Shown: positions 8,655 to 17,367 of the stretch, one piece after another
Layout of the letters: each line of letters begins with the position of its first letter
Numbering within the stretch: position 1 is the stretch's first letter
Assembly: GCA_042854365.1 (NCBI GenBank)
Contig: AP031437.1
Span: 2,976,001-3,040,000, forward strand
Origin: Anaeromassilibacillus sp001305115
GTDB lineage: Bacteria > Bacillota > Clostridia > Oscillospirales > Acutalibacteraceae
DNA length: 64,000 bases
Reading direction: 5' to 3'
The notes under the pieces: model-generated
The model's input: only the letters and a program-made list of their open reading frames with translations
What the model was told of the DNA's origin: nothing
Database searches by the model: none
Position numbers and translations under genes: made by a program

Positions 8655-9440
8655 ATGAAAAAGCATACGTTTATTCTGCGGAATTTTTTACTCAATCTGC
8701 TTTCCTTTTTGTCACTGGGTCTGCTGGTCCTCTTGTGGATTGTAGGCTCCAGCGGAGAAGCCTCCATTTTGCCGTCCCCCTATGAGGTCTGGACAAAGTT
8801 CCTCGCTCTTTCGGAAGACCCGATTGCGGGCATGTCGATGTTGGGACACTCCCTGCAAAGCCTGCGCAGGGTGTTTGTGGGATTGCTTGCAGCGACTGTG
8901 GTGGGCATCCCTCTGGGGACGATGATTGGATGGAGCGAGCGGTTTCGGGCAATCTTCCAGCCGGTTTTTGAGATTATCCGTCCGATTCCTCCGCTGGCAT
9001 GGGTCCCTCTCATTTCGATCTGGTGCGGGGTCTTCGAGTTCTCTAAGTACATTTTGGTGTTTATCGGCACCTTTTCCGCAATTGTTGTAAATACGTACGC
9101 AGGCGTCAATCTTGCAAACCGTGACAATATCGCAGTAGGCCGTATGTTTGGCGCACGAGGCGTCCGCCTGATTACAGACATTGTATTTCCCTCGGCTTTG
9201 CCTTCCATCATGGCCGGACTGAAAACGGCTCTGACAACCGGTTGGGGCGTTGTATTGGCCGCGGAGATGATCTCGGCCAATTACGGACTCGGCATGCTGG
9301 TCACCCGCGGCTCGGACAGCAACGACATTCAATTGGTGCTGGTTGCAATGCTGCTGATCGGGTTGATCGGGGCGCTGATGTCCACCGCGTTTACCATCCT
9401 AGAAAGGAGGCTCAGCCCATGGCGGACCGATTTAAATTAA
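8655..9440 (+). CDS. ABC transporter permease, SsuC/TauC-like (second)
   Basis: 261 residues, paralogous to the preceding permease: the same PIPPLAWVPL segment in the membrane core and an EAA-like loop (VGRMFGARGVRLITDIVFPS then ALPSIMAGLKTALTTGWGVV). Its 3' end overlaps the next ATPase gene by 22 bp, which indicates translational coupling. Together with the first permease it should form the membrane channel for the NMT1/SsuA-like binding protein. Confidence 0.9.
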   Translation: MKKHTFILRNFLLNLLSFLSLGLLVLLWIVGSSGEASILPSPYEVWTKFLALSEDPIAGMSMLGHSLQSLRRVFVGLLAATVVGIPLGTMIGWSERFRAIFQPVFEIIRPIPPLAWVPLISIWCGVFEFSKYILVFIGTFSAIVVNTYAGVNLANRDNIAVGRMFGARGVRLITDIVFPSALPSIMAGLKTALTTGWGVVLAAEMISANYGLGMLVTRGSDSNDIQLVLVAMLLIGLIGALMSTAFTILERRLSPWRTDLN

Positions 9441-10186
9441 GCGTTAAGAACTTATCCAAAGCGTTTGTGACAAAAAAAGATGACACGCTGGTGATCGACG
9501 ACATCAGCATGGACGTTCGGGAAAACGAATTCCTGGTCATCTTAGGACCGGGCCAATGCGGAAAAACCGTCCTGCTCAATATGGTAGCCGGCCTTTTAAA
9601 GCCTACCCTGGGAGAAATCTATATGGATGGGGAGAAGGTGTCTGGCCTGGATAAACGTGTACGAATGGTGTTTCAAAAGTTGGCTCTGCTGCCGTGGCTG
9701 ACGGTGAGTAAGAATGTACAGATTGGTATGAAATACGCCAAGGTTCCAAAGGAACAACGGGAGAGGGTGGCGCAGCATTATATCGACCTGGTTGGCTTAC
9801 AGGGATTTGAACGTTCCTACCCCCACCAACTTTCCGGCGGTATGAAGCAGCGTGTGGGGATTGCAAGGGCCTATGCCAGTGCGCCCGAGGTCCTGCTGAT
9901 GGACGAGCCCTTTGGACAGCTGGATGCCCAGACACGCTATTCCATGGAGGATGAAATCCTGAAAATTTGGGACAAGGATAAGCGCACGATTCTCTTTGTT
10001 ACCAATAATATCGAAGAAGCCGTCTATTTGGCGGACCGCATCGTATTGCTGTCCAAGCGGCCGGCAAAAGTAAAGGACGTATTTGATCTTACGGGATTGC
10101 CGCGTCCACGGGACAATCTTTCGGAAGAATTCCTGCGGATTCGGCAGGAGATCGCCGACCAGATGGACCTGGACCTTGGTCAGTAG
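9419..10186 (+). CDS. ABC transporter ATPase, SsuB/TauB-like (canonical)
   Basis: 255 residues from the ATG at 9419 (AAAGGAGG ends 10 nt upstream), overlapping the permease end. Walker A is GPGQCGKT, the signature is LSGGMKQR, Walker B is VLLMDEPF, and the switch residue appears in VTNNIEEAV, where the usual His is Asn. The SsuB/TauB type fits the neighbouring permeases. The missing switch His and the partner ATPase's altered signature suggest an asymmetric ATPase pair. Confidence 0.9.
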   Translation: MADRFKLSVKNLSKAFVTKKDDTLVIDDISMDVRENEFLVILGPGQCGKTVLLNMVAGLLKPTLGEIYMDGEKVSGLDKRVRMVFQKLALLPWLTVSKNVQIGMKYAKVPKEQRERVAQHYIDLVGLQGFERSYPHQLSGGMKQRVGIARAYASAPEVLLMDEPFGQLDAQTRYSMEDEILKIWDKDKRTILFVTNNIEEAVYLADRIVLLSKRPAKVKDVFDLTGLPRPRDNLSEEFLRIRQEIADQMDLDLGQ

Positions 10187-10202
10187 GAAACGGAGGACAG
10201 AC

Positions 10203-10952
10203 ATGGCTGAAAACAATGAATACAAGGTGGAAGTCCGCCACTTATACAAAAATTTCGGTTCCTTGGAAGTGCTCAAGGACTGTAATTTCAATGTAAAACG
10301 CGGGGAGTTTATCTGCGTGGTAGGTCCTACGGGCTGCGGAAAGACCACCTTTTTAAACCTACTCACCTGCCTGCTGGAGCCGACCAGCGGCGAAATCCTG
10401 ATCGACGGCAAGCCCGCCAATCCCAAAAAGCACAATTTGGCGTTTGTTTTTCAGGAACCCACCGCTTATCCATGGCTGACGGTACGCAAAAATCTGGGCT
10501 ACTGCCTGTCTCTCAAGCATCTGCCAAAGCAGGAGATTGCTGCCCGTGTGGAGAATATTGCACGGCTGATGGGTTTGAGCGCCGATTTGGACCGGTATCC
10601 AAGCGAACTTTCAACCAGTACGGAACAGAAGGTGGTAATTGGGCGGGCCTTTGCAATGAACCCGGACCTTCTGCTGATGGACGAACCCTATGGACAGATG
10701 GACATCAAGACGCGCTTTTATTTGGAGGATGAAGTGGTTCGCATCTGGAAGGAACTGCACAGTACGGTTCTGTTCATCACCCACAACATTGAGGAAGCGG
10801 TATACCTGGCGGACCGGATTCTCATTCTTTCCCAAAAGCCTGCGAGTGTGAAAGAAGATGTGGTGGTCGATTTACCCCGGCCCAGAGACATCAATTCGCC
10901 GGAATTTGTACGCTTGCGCAGCTACGTGACCGATCAAATCAAATGGTGGTAA
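10203..10952 (+). CDS. ABC transporter ATPase with degenerate signature motif
   Basis: 249 residues from ATG 10203, preceded by CGGAGGA. Walker A GPTGCGKT and Walker B LLLMDEPYG are intact, and the switch His is present (THNIEEAV). The signature, however, reads LSTSTEQK in place of LSGGQ. It forms a set with the previous ATPase, which has a proper LSGGM but lacks the switch His. In ABC heterodimers the signature of one subunit pairs with the Walker A and switch of the other, so these two changes would fall in the same composite site and leave one competent site. Confidence 0.88.
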   Translation: MAENNEYKVEVRHLYKNFGSLEVLKDCNFNVKRGEFICVVGPTGCGKTTFLNLLTCLLEPTSGEILIDGKPANPKKHNLAFVFQEPTAYPWLTVRKNLGYCLSLKHLPKQEIAARVENIARLMGLSADLDRYPSELSTSTEQKVVIGRAFAMNPDLLLMDEPYGQMDIKTRFYLEDEVVRIWKELHSTVLFITHNIEEAVYLADRILILSQKPASVKEDVVVDLPRPRDINSPEFVRLRSYVTDQIKWW

Positions 10953-10967
10953 GGAGGAATACATACG

Positions 10968-11840
10968 ATGAAACTGTGCTGTGGTTCCAATCTATATGCA
11001 TCGTTTCCGCTGGAAACAGCCTTGCGTGAAATGTCCAAAATTGGGTTCCGCTATGTGGACCTCTGGGCTTGCAAAGCCATCTGCGACCATGCCGACCCTC
11101 AAAAGACGACGCCGGAGGAGGTACAAGAACTGCTGCAACGCTACAAGATGACAGCGGTTTCAATGACCCTCTTCCTGATGTCCGGCGAGGAACGGCGGGA
11201 ACGAATGAAATTCGCCGCGGCATTGGGGATTCCCACAGTGATCTGGGAACCCGCCCAGTCTACCGACTGGGCGGACCATATGACCAATTTGAACCCCATC
11301 AGCGTCCCTTATGGCAGCCCAAGGGGGAATTTTTCCGAGTATATAGAACAGTTAAAGCAGGACCTCGCCTATGCCAAATCCCTTGGGCTAAAGGTAGGGA
11401 TCGAGGTGCCTCACTGCTATACTTTCAACGAGTATCTGTATCAAATTTATAAGACGGACCAGTGCATCGACGACGATGCTTTGTCCTACATTATTGCTCC
11501 GCCTCATGCCAATGCGCGGGGGTATGAGGCGGAAGATGTATACGACCTAGTCGCACATTCGCGTGCATATATGCTGTATTTATGGGATATAAAAAAAGGG
11601 TTTTCGTTCCCGGAAAGCGACCGTGCCTTTGGCGCCGGCGACGAACAGATGCCCGGAGGTGGCCAGCGCAATTTTCAGGCGCAGATTGATGCGTTCGCCG
11701 AAAAAGGGTTTACTGGATGGTACAACGTATCCTGTCACGGCACCGAGGGATGGAACGACCTGCAAAAAATTAACAACTGCTTGAAGAATGCGTACAGACT
11801 TGTGGAGCCGATACTTCAGGCAAAGGAAGGGACAGTATAA
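10968..11840 (+). CDS. Sugar phosphate isomerase/epimerase-like TIM barrel (AP-endonuclease 2 fold)
   Basis: 290 residues. The N-terminus (LCCGSNLYASFPLETALREM then SKIGFRYVDLWACKAICDH) and later GLKVGIEVPHCYTFNEY, YIIAPPHANARGY and YNVSCHGTEGW follow the xylose-isomerase-like TIM-barrel family, whose metal ligands are Glu, His and Asp residues on these strands. RBS is AAGGAGG. It lies 15 bp after the second ATPase and 3 bp before an oxidoreductase, so it is part of the catabolic operon. Such proteins often partner Gfo/Idh/MocA dehydrogenases in inositol or keto-sugar pathways. The exact substrate is not evident. Confidence 0.8.
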   Translation: MKLCCGSNLYASFPLETALREMSKIGFRYVDLWACKAICDHADPQKTTPEEVQELLQRYKMTAVSMTLFLMSGEERRERMKFAAALGIPTVIWEPAQSTDWADHMTNLNPISVPYGSPRGNFSEYIEQLKQDLAYAKSLGLKVGIEVPHCYTFNEYLYQIYKTDQCIDDDALSYIIAPPHANARGYEAEDVYDLVAHSRAYMLYLWDIKKGFSFPESDRAFGAGDEQMPGGGQRNFQAQIDAFAEKGFTGWYNVSCHGTEGWNDLQKINNCLKNAYRLVEPILQAKEGTV

Positions 11841-11843
11841 ATC

Positions 11844-12887
11844 ATGGTAAAACTAGTGATGCTGGGCGTGGCGCATCCACACGCGGAGAGTTGGGTACGC
11901 GCCTGGCAAATGCACACAAAAGCCGAGCTCGTCGGCATATGGGATGAAAACCAATCGCTGGCACAGCAATTCGCTGAGCGGCATGGCCTTCTATGTTTTC
12001 AAACCATGGAACAGGCGCTTGCGTACCCCGAGGTGAGCGCCGTAGGAATTTGTGCAGAAAATGTGAAACATGCCGCCTATACCATTGCAGCTGCACAGGC
12101 GGGAAAAGATATTTTGTGCGAGAAACCGGCTGCGACAACCCTGAAAGATTGCCAGTTGATGCAGCAGGCAATCGCACAAGCGGGCGTCCGCTACATGCAG
12201 GCGTTTCCTATGCGCGTGGATGCTGTCAACCAGACGATCAAGTCCATCCTGGATGCACAGGAGATCGGCCGGGTGGTGAGTTTTCGCAAGCGGCATGGAA
12301 TCGGCTGGGCGGCAGACGGCCGGGTTCCGGCGCCGCTGGCGTGGTTTACAGATCCGGAGCTTTCCGGTGGGGGAGCTTTTTTGGACGAGGGAATCCATGC
12401 GGCCGACTTCTTGATCTGGATGTTTGGAGAACCCAAATATGTGACAGCAAAAATCCCACAGAGCACAGTTGGACTAGAGGTTGAGGACAACGGCATCGCC
12501 ATCGTGGAATTCGCCAATGGAGTAATCGGTACGCTGCAATCCAGCTGGACCTTTGCCGCCGGTACAGTGACGACGGAGATCTTCGGCTTGGACGGCACCA
12601 TACAGCAGAGTTTTAACGACTGCGCGTCTACCACGATCAATGGGGAAAATAATTTTCCACTTCAGGTGTTTCGGAAAGGCCGGCCTATGGCGGGATGGGA
12701 AAACCCGCGGATGCCTATCCGGTTTAAACACATTCATGAGGTGGTAGCAGAACGCTTTATCGACTGCTTGGAGACCGGCGATGCATTTCCCTCCACCTTG
12801 GAGGACGGCTATGCGGCGCTCCGATTGGTGCTGGCCGCTTACCAGTCGGCCAAGGACAACCGCACCGTGGCAATGGAGGAGATCTAA
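11844..12887 (+). CDS. Gfo/Idh/MocA family oxidoreductase (1 of 3)
   Basis: 347 residues with an N-terminal Rossmann domain and a C-terminal alpha/beta sugar-binding domain. The nucleotide loop is atypical (MLGVAHPHAESWV rather than GxGxxG), but the family EKP motif is present (ILCEKPAATTLKDC). Later LSGGGAFLDEGIHAADFLIW holds the His-rich catalytic region. It is translated right after the isomerase (3-bp gap) and abuts the next oxidoreductase with no gap. It is likely an NAD(P)-dependent sugar dehydrogenase or reductase. It is the most divergent of the three copies in this operon. Confidence 0.88.
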   Translation: MVKLVMLGVAHPHAESWVRAWQMHTKAELVGIWDENQSLAQQFAERHGLLCFQTMEQALAYPEVSAVGICAENVKHAAYTIAAAQAGKDILCEKPAATTLKDCQLMQQAIAQAGVRYMQAFPMRVDAVNQTIKSILDAQEIGRVVSFRKRHGIGWAADGRVPAPLAWFTDPELSGGGAFLDEGIHAADFLIWMFGEPKYVTAKIPQSTVGLEVEDNGIAIVEFANGVIGTLQSSWTFAAGTVTTEIFGLDGTIQQSFNDCASTTINGENNFPLQVFRKGRPMAGWENPRMPIRFKHIHEVVAERFIDCLETGDAFPSTLEDGYAALRLVLAAYQSAKDNRTVAMEEI

Positions 12888-13946
12888 ATGAAGAAAGATA
12901 TTGTGAAGATCGGCGTGATTGGATGCGGGGCGATTGCCAACCAGTATCATATGCCGGCCCTGAAAAGCTTGCCGGATTGCGAAGTAGTAGCAGTCTGCGA
13001 CTGGATTCCGGAACGGGCAAAAGCTGCTGCGGACTACTTTGGGTTACCGCAGAACCGTGCTTTTACGGAGGACGAGGCGTTGCTCGCCCTGGACGAGATA
13101 CAGGGCGTCCTGATTCTGACGCCCAATTACAATCACTGTGAGGTCACAGAATTGGCGGCCTCTTGGAAAAAGCATGTCTTTGTCACCAAACCTATGGGAC
13201 GCACATTGGACGAATGCCGCCGCATGATGAAGGCCTGCCAAGACAACGGCGTGCAGTTGTTTGTCAGTTTTATGCACCGGTACCTTTTGGGAATTGCCGA
13301 AACACGCCGTTTGGTTCAGGAAAATGCCATTGGCAAGATCGAAATGGTGCGTATTTTAAATGCGCCGGGCGCCACCTCTACTGTCAGCAAATGGTTTTAT
13401 GATGAAAAAAACGTAGGAGGCGGGTGTGTCATCGACCTAGGCGTCCACGGCATTGACCTGGTACGTTATTTAATCGGCGAAATCGACGAGGTGACATTTG
13501 CTGATATGGGACGGTTCCGTGATACCATTTTTACCGATGGGGAGTATGTACACCCGAACAACGAGGACCACGCCATAGCAATCTACAAGACTCGCTCCGG
13601 CGCCACGGTGAACCATATGATTAGCTGGCACCACTGGTCGAATGCGGATCGGTTTTCGATGGAACTGTTTGGCGAAAAAGGATCTATTTTTCTCCGGGAC
13701 CCCATGGGGATTGTAAATGTCTGCAAGGTCGAACCGGGAAAGCCGGCGACTTGGGTTTCTCTACAGCTTCCCTATGAGAAGTTGGGCGTGGAACAGCATG
13801 AATGCTTTTTGGAGATGATTCGGACCAACGGGACAGCGAATCCCGGTGGAACAGATGGACTGGCCTGTATCCGGGTGGTTCGGGCCATTTATCAAGCCAT
13901 CAAGACCGGAAAACCTGTTCAAATGGATTGTTTGGAGAGCCTATGA
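12888..13946 (+). CDS. Gfo/Idh/MocA family oxidoreductase (2 of 3)
   Basis: 352 residues. The NAD-binding loop is canonical (IGVIGCGAIANQYH). The usual EKP is replaced by TKP (VFVTKPMGRT), and the catalytic block is GGGCVIDLGVHGIDLVRYL. Shared phrases with the third copy (SFMHRY, GVHGIDLVRYLxGxIDEV) show these two are close paralogs. It overlaps the sulfatase start by 4 bp (ATGA), which couples their translation and ties oxidoreduction to desulfation. Confidence 0.9.
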   Translation: MKKDIVKIGVIGCGAIANQYHMPALKSLPDCEVVAVCDWIPERAKAAADYFGLPQNRAFTEDEALLALDEIQGVLILTPNYNHCEVTELAASWKKHVFVTKPMGRTLDECRRMMKACQDNGVQLFVSFMHRYLLGIAETRRLVQENAIGKIEMVRILNAPGATSTVSKWFYDEKNVGGGCVIDLGVHGIDLVRYLIGEIDEVTFADMGRFRDTIFTDGEYVHPNNEDHAIAIYKTRSGATVNHMISWHHWSNADRFSMELFGEKGSIFLRDPMGIVNVCKVEPGKPATWVSLQLPYEKLGVEQHECFLEMIRTNGTANPGGTDGLACIRVVRAIYQAIKTGKPVQMDCLESL

Positions 13947-15274
13947 ATATTTTATTGTTACATACGCATGACTCCGGCCGGTTTCTACAGCCCTATGGCT
14001 ATGCGCTGGAAACTCCACATCTAAAAACGCTCGCGGAACGGGGGACGCTGTTTCGCCAAGCTTTCAGCGTCGCCCCAACCTGTTCTCCCAGTAGGGCAGG
14101 GATGCTTACCGGGCAGTACCCTCACAATTGCGGAATGTTTGGATTGGCCCACCGCGGCTTTTCCCTGCCGGATTATCACCACCATATGGCGCGCTATTTA
14201 ACCAACTTTGGTTATGAAACGGTGCTTTGTGGAATCCAGCATGAAGCGCCGAACGCGGATTTGCTGGGATATACAAAAATCCTTGACGGCCAGGCGTTTG
14301 ATATGGGATGCATTGACTTCGACTCTTTTGCGTTCGACCGGGAAAATGCTGGGCTGGTGTGCGACTATCTGAAGCAGCCTCGGGATAAACCGTTTTTTCT
14401 TTCGTTTGGCATGTACAATACGCACCGGAAGTGGAAAAAACATGAAGAGGACATCGACGCCCGTTATGTAGCGCCATTTCCCGGAGTTTACAATAACGCG
14501 CAAAACCGGGAGGATATGGCAGACTACATGAGCTCTGTGCGGTTCTGCGATTCGTTGGTGGGACAAGTCCTGCAAACGTTGGAGGAGGCCGGACTTCGGG
14601 AGGAGACCATGGTGATTTTTACCACAGACCATGGTCCAGCTGTGCCCGGGATGAAATGTACGCTGTACGACGGCGGAACGGGCGTTGCACTGCTTCTGGA
14701 TTACCCAGGAAATCCGGCAAAAGGCCGCTGCGTGGATGAAATGGTATCGCATCTGGACTTGTTTCCAACGATTTGCGATTTATGCCAGATCGAGAAACCC
14801 GATTGGCTGGAGGGACAGTCGCTTTTGCCGCTGTTGAAACGGGAAGGTCCATTTACCCATAGGGTGCTGTTTTCAGAAGTCAATTATCATGCGGCTTATG
14901 AGCCCATGCGGGCTGCCCGCAGTGAGCGCTATAAGTATATCCGCCGGTTTGACGAACGGCCGGGGCACATTTTGTCAAATATCGATAATTGCCCGGAGAA
15001 AACCTTCCTCTATGAGTATGCTTGCCTCAGAGATACGGATTGCAGCAGTGAAGAGCTCTACGACCTGTATGCGGACCCGATGGAGAAACAGAATGTGGCT
15101 GCAAGGCCGGAATATGCACAGGTACGGGAACAGATGGCGTCGTCGCTGTTGGAGTGGATGCAGCAGACGGAAGACCCCCTGTTGTCTGGCGCAGTGGAAG
15201 CGCCTGTAGGAGCCCGCGTCAACCGGAGAGACGATTACTGTGCAGAGGATCTGGCAGTAGACACAGAGGAATAA
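13943..15274 (+). CDS. Type I (Cys-type) sulfatase, N-sulfoglucosamine sulfohydrolase-like
   Basis: 443 residues from the ATG at 13943, which overlaps the upstream stop. The formylglycine signature C-x-P-S-R is at residues 47-51 (CSPSRAGMLTG), with Cys47 the residue to be oxidised. HTHDSGR at the N-terminus supplies a metal-binding Asp, and FTTDHGPAVPG carries the second Ca-binding Asp/His. The HTHDxGR opening and NCGMFGLAHRGF segment resemble sulfamidase-like sulfatases. I see no signal peptide, so it probably acts in the cytoplasm on imported substrate. The radical-SAM maturase at 3516 is the obvious activator. Substrate (O-sulfate or N-sulfate sugar) is inference. Confidence 0.9.
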   Translation: MNILLLHTHDSGRFLQPYGYALETPHLKTLAERGTLFRQAFSVAPTCSPSRAGMLTGQYPHNCGMFGLAHRGFSLPDYHHHMARYLTNFGYETVLCGIQHEAPNADLLGYTKILDGQAFDMGCIDFDSFAFDRENAGLVCDYLKQPRDKPFFLSFGMYNTHRKWKKHEEDIDARYVAPFPGVYNNAQNREDMADYMSSVRFCDSLVGQVLQTLEEAGLREETMVIFTTDHGPAVPGMKCTLYDGGTGVALLLDYPGNPAKGRCVDEMVSHLDLFPTICDLCQIEKPDWLEGQSLLPLLKREGPFTHRVLFSEVNYHAAYEPMRAARSERYKYIRRFDERPGHILSNIDNCPEKTFLYEYACLRDTDCSSEELYDLYADPMEKQNVAARPEYAQVREQMASSLLEWMQQTEDPLLSGAVEAPVGARVNRRDDYCAEDLAVDTEE

Positions 15275-15301
15275 GATGGATGGCCAGAAAGAAGAGAGAC
15301 G

Positions 15302-16327
15302 ATGAAAAAATTTGGCGAGAAGAAGGTCGGGATTGCGATCATCGGATGCGGGGCGATCAGCGCCTATCATGTGGACGCCCTTCGCTTGATTCCCGAGGCA
15401 AAGATTGTGGTCTGCTGTGATCTTATACGGGAAAGGGCGCAAAAAACCGCTGCCGGCACCGCCGATGTGACCATCGATTATACAGAGGCGGTTGACCGTA
15501 GCGATGTGGATTTGGTGTTTGTTCTGACTCCAAACTATCTACATAAAGAGATCGCCGTTTTTGCAGCAAAGAAAAGAAAGCATGTGTTTGTCCAAAAACC
15601 GTTTGCCATGGACACGCAGCAATGCCGTGAGATGATCGATGCAGCAGAACAAAACCACGTAAAGCTTTTTGTCAGCTTTATGCACCGGTATTTTGAAGAA
15701 TCCCGTTGGGCGAAGGAGTACATCGCGGCGGGAAAGCTAGGCGAAGTATATATGGCGCATATCCGGAATTCTTTGCCGGGAAGCGATTATTCCACCTGGC
15801 AATATGATTCCACACTTTGCGGAAAAGGAGGCGCAATTCTGGATGTCGGCGTACATGGGATTGACCTGGTGCGATACCTATTGGGCGACATCGACGAGGT
15901 GGTTTGCGCCTCCAAAGGACAAAAGATATTTTCACGCGTGATCGAGGGCCAAACGGTACATCCGGACAACGAGGACTGGGCGTTGGCGCAATACCGCTTA
16001 AAAAGCGGCGCTATGGTGAGTCATCAAATCAGCTGGGAACAGAAGTGGCACTGTAACCGATACACGATGGAAATACATGGGAGTCAAGGGAGTATCTACC
16101 TGCGGACCGGATACGGTCCCCTTGCTGTGACCAGTCCGGGGGTTTCGCAGGCCGGAAGCATGACATTTCCAGCCTTGGATGTGGTCCCCTTTGGGTACCG
16201 CCAGCACCGCGAGGTGATTGATGCAGTCCGGTTTGACCGTCCGCCAACCAGTACAGGTGCGGACGGCTTGTATACGATAGAGATGGTTGAGCAGATTTTA
16301 CAGTCGGCTCGGACCATCGTGGGGTAG
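15302..16327 (+). CDS. Gfo/Idh/MocA family oxidoreductase (3 of 3)
   Basis: 341 residues. It has a Rossmann loop IAIIGCGAISAYHV, QKP in the EKP position (VFVQKPFAMD), SFMHRYFEE, and GGAILDVGVHGIDLVRYLLG. It is closely related to the copy at 12888. The start ATG follows AGAGAGACG about 28 bp after the sulfatase. Having three family members in one operon suggests a sequence of oxidation and reduction steps, as in pathways that form a 3-keto sugar and later restore it. Its place in any such sequence is unknown. Confidence 0.9.
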   Translation: MKKFGEKKVGIAIIGCGAISAYHVDALRLIPEAKIVVCCDLIRERAQKTAAGTADVTIDYTEAVDRSDVDLVFVLTPNYLHKEIAVFAAKKRKHVFVQKPFAMDTQQCREMIDAAEQNHVKLFVSFMHRYFEESRWAKEYIAAGKLGEVYMAHIRNSLPGSDYSTWQYDSTLCGKGGAILDVGVHGIDLVRYLLGDIDEVVCASKGQKIFSRVIEGQTVHPDNEDWALAQYRLKSGAMVSHQISWEQKWHCNRYTMEIHGSQGSIYLRTGYGPLAVTSPGVSQAGSMTFPALDVVPFGYRQHREVIDAVRFDRPPTSTGADGLYTIEMVEQILQSARTIVG

Positions 16328-16332
16328 TCGGA

Positions 16333-16425
16333 AGCGCGCAGGTCCAAGAAAGAGGGTCTACAGGGAGATCTGTGGCTGGCATAGCAGACAGATAAGGACC
16401 TTGATGAAAAAGAGACCTGCGCGCT
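16333..16425 (+). other. Structured intergenic region between oxidoreductase 3 and TSUP gene
   Basis: A perfect 12-bp inverted repeat (agcgcgcaggtc 16333-16344; complement 16414-16425) closes a 69-nt loop, and a second hairpin (aaggcgaa/ttcgcctt) follows at about 16438-16458. No U-run follows the long stem, so it is not an obvious terminator. It may be an mRNA-stability element or a structured leader for the TSUP gene. I do not recognise a known riboswitch. Confidence 0.45.
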
Positions 16426-16512
16426 CCGCATGACACAAGGCGAAGCGGTTTCGCCTTGAACTTCCATAGGTTTCCGAAGGCGTTACAGCTTGACCGCCTT
16501 TGAGGAGAGACG

Positions 16513-17298
16513 ATGGATGGTATCTATTTTCTGGTTGCTTTTTTAGCCAGCGTTTTAGGAAAGATCTGCGGCATGGGTGGAGGCGTGATGATCAAGCCGG
16601 TGTTGGATGCATGCCATACAGCCAGCGTTGCAGCCATTAATTTTTACTCAGGTTGTACCGTGTTAGGGATGAGCTGCTGGTCTGTCGGCAAGGCTGCTTG
16701 GAGGCGGGACAATCTACTGGATTTCCGCGTTTCCGTGCCTTTGGCCGCCGGAGCTGCCCTGGGAGGCCTATTGGGAAAAGAGATCTACTGCCAGCTGGCC
16801 AGCCTATATACAGACGCAGAGGTGATCGGCGGCGTACAGGCACTGTTCCTTTTTTTAGCAACCTTGGGGACTCTGCTCTACACCATCACAAAGGACCGCT
16901 TTCCCGCAAAACGGGTCCGGCATTGGTCCCTTTGCGTTGCCGTTGGATTGGGCTTGGGAATTCTGGGTTCATTTTTGGGGATTGGCGGAGGTCCGTTCAA
17001 TATGGCTGTTTTGTATTACTTTTTTTCCATGTCCACAAAGACAGCCGCTCAGAACAGCCTATTTGTTATTTTAATCAGTCAAGGAGCGGGGACGCTCAAA
17101 ACAATTCTAGCCGGGGATGTCCCGGACATCTTAATCCCCATTCTGGTTGGGATGATTCTGTGCGGGGTTGCCGGCAGCGAAGTGGGAGGTAGGCTGAACC
17201 GCAGGTTAAGCGAGGAGAATGTCACCAGGTTGTTTCAATGGTCCATGGTTCTTGTTTTAGGGATCAACCTATATAATATGTTCCGCTTCTTTGGATAG
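16513..17298 (+). CDS. TSUP (TauE/SafE-type) membrane transporter
   Basis: 261 residues, almost entirely hydrophobic with about eight membrane segments. It has two related halves, each with a Gly-rich signature (LGKICGMGGGVMIKPVLDAC near the start; LGSFLGIGGGPFNMAVLYYF in the middle), the hallmark of the TauE/SafE/YfcA family. Members export sulfite, sulfoacetate or other sulfur anions. As the last gene of the sulfatase island (start preceded by GAGGAGAG), it probably disposes of sulfate, sulfite or a sulfonated end product. The direct substrate is inferred from position only. Confidence 0.85.
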   Translation: MDGIYFLVAFLASVLGKICGMGGGVMIKPVLDACHTASVAAINFYSGCTVLGMSCWSVGKAAWRRDNLLDFRVSVPLAAGAALGGLLGKEIYCQLASLYTDAEVIGGVQALFLFLATLGTLLYTITKDRFPAKRVRHWSLCVAVGLGLGILGSFLGIGGGPFNMAVLYYFFSMSTKTAAQNSLFVILISQGAGTLKTILAGDVPDILIPILVGMILCGVAGSEVGGRLNRRLSEENVTRLFQWSMVLVLGINLYNMFRFFG

Positions 17299-17367
17299 CT
17301 GCAAGCGATACCTGCCGGGAAGGAACTTCTTGGATGGCCGACTGTGGTTTGCTTTCGATCTCCAGCA

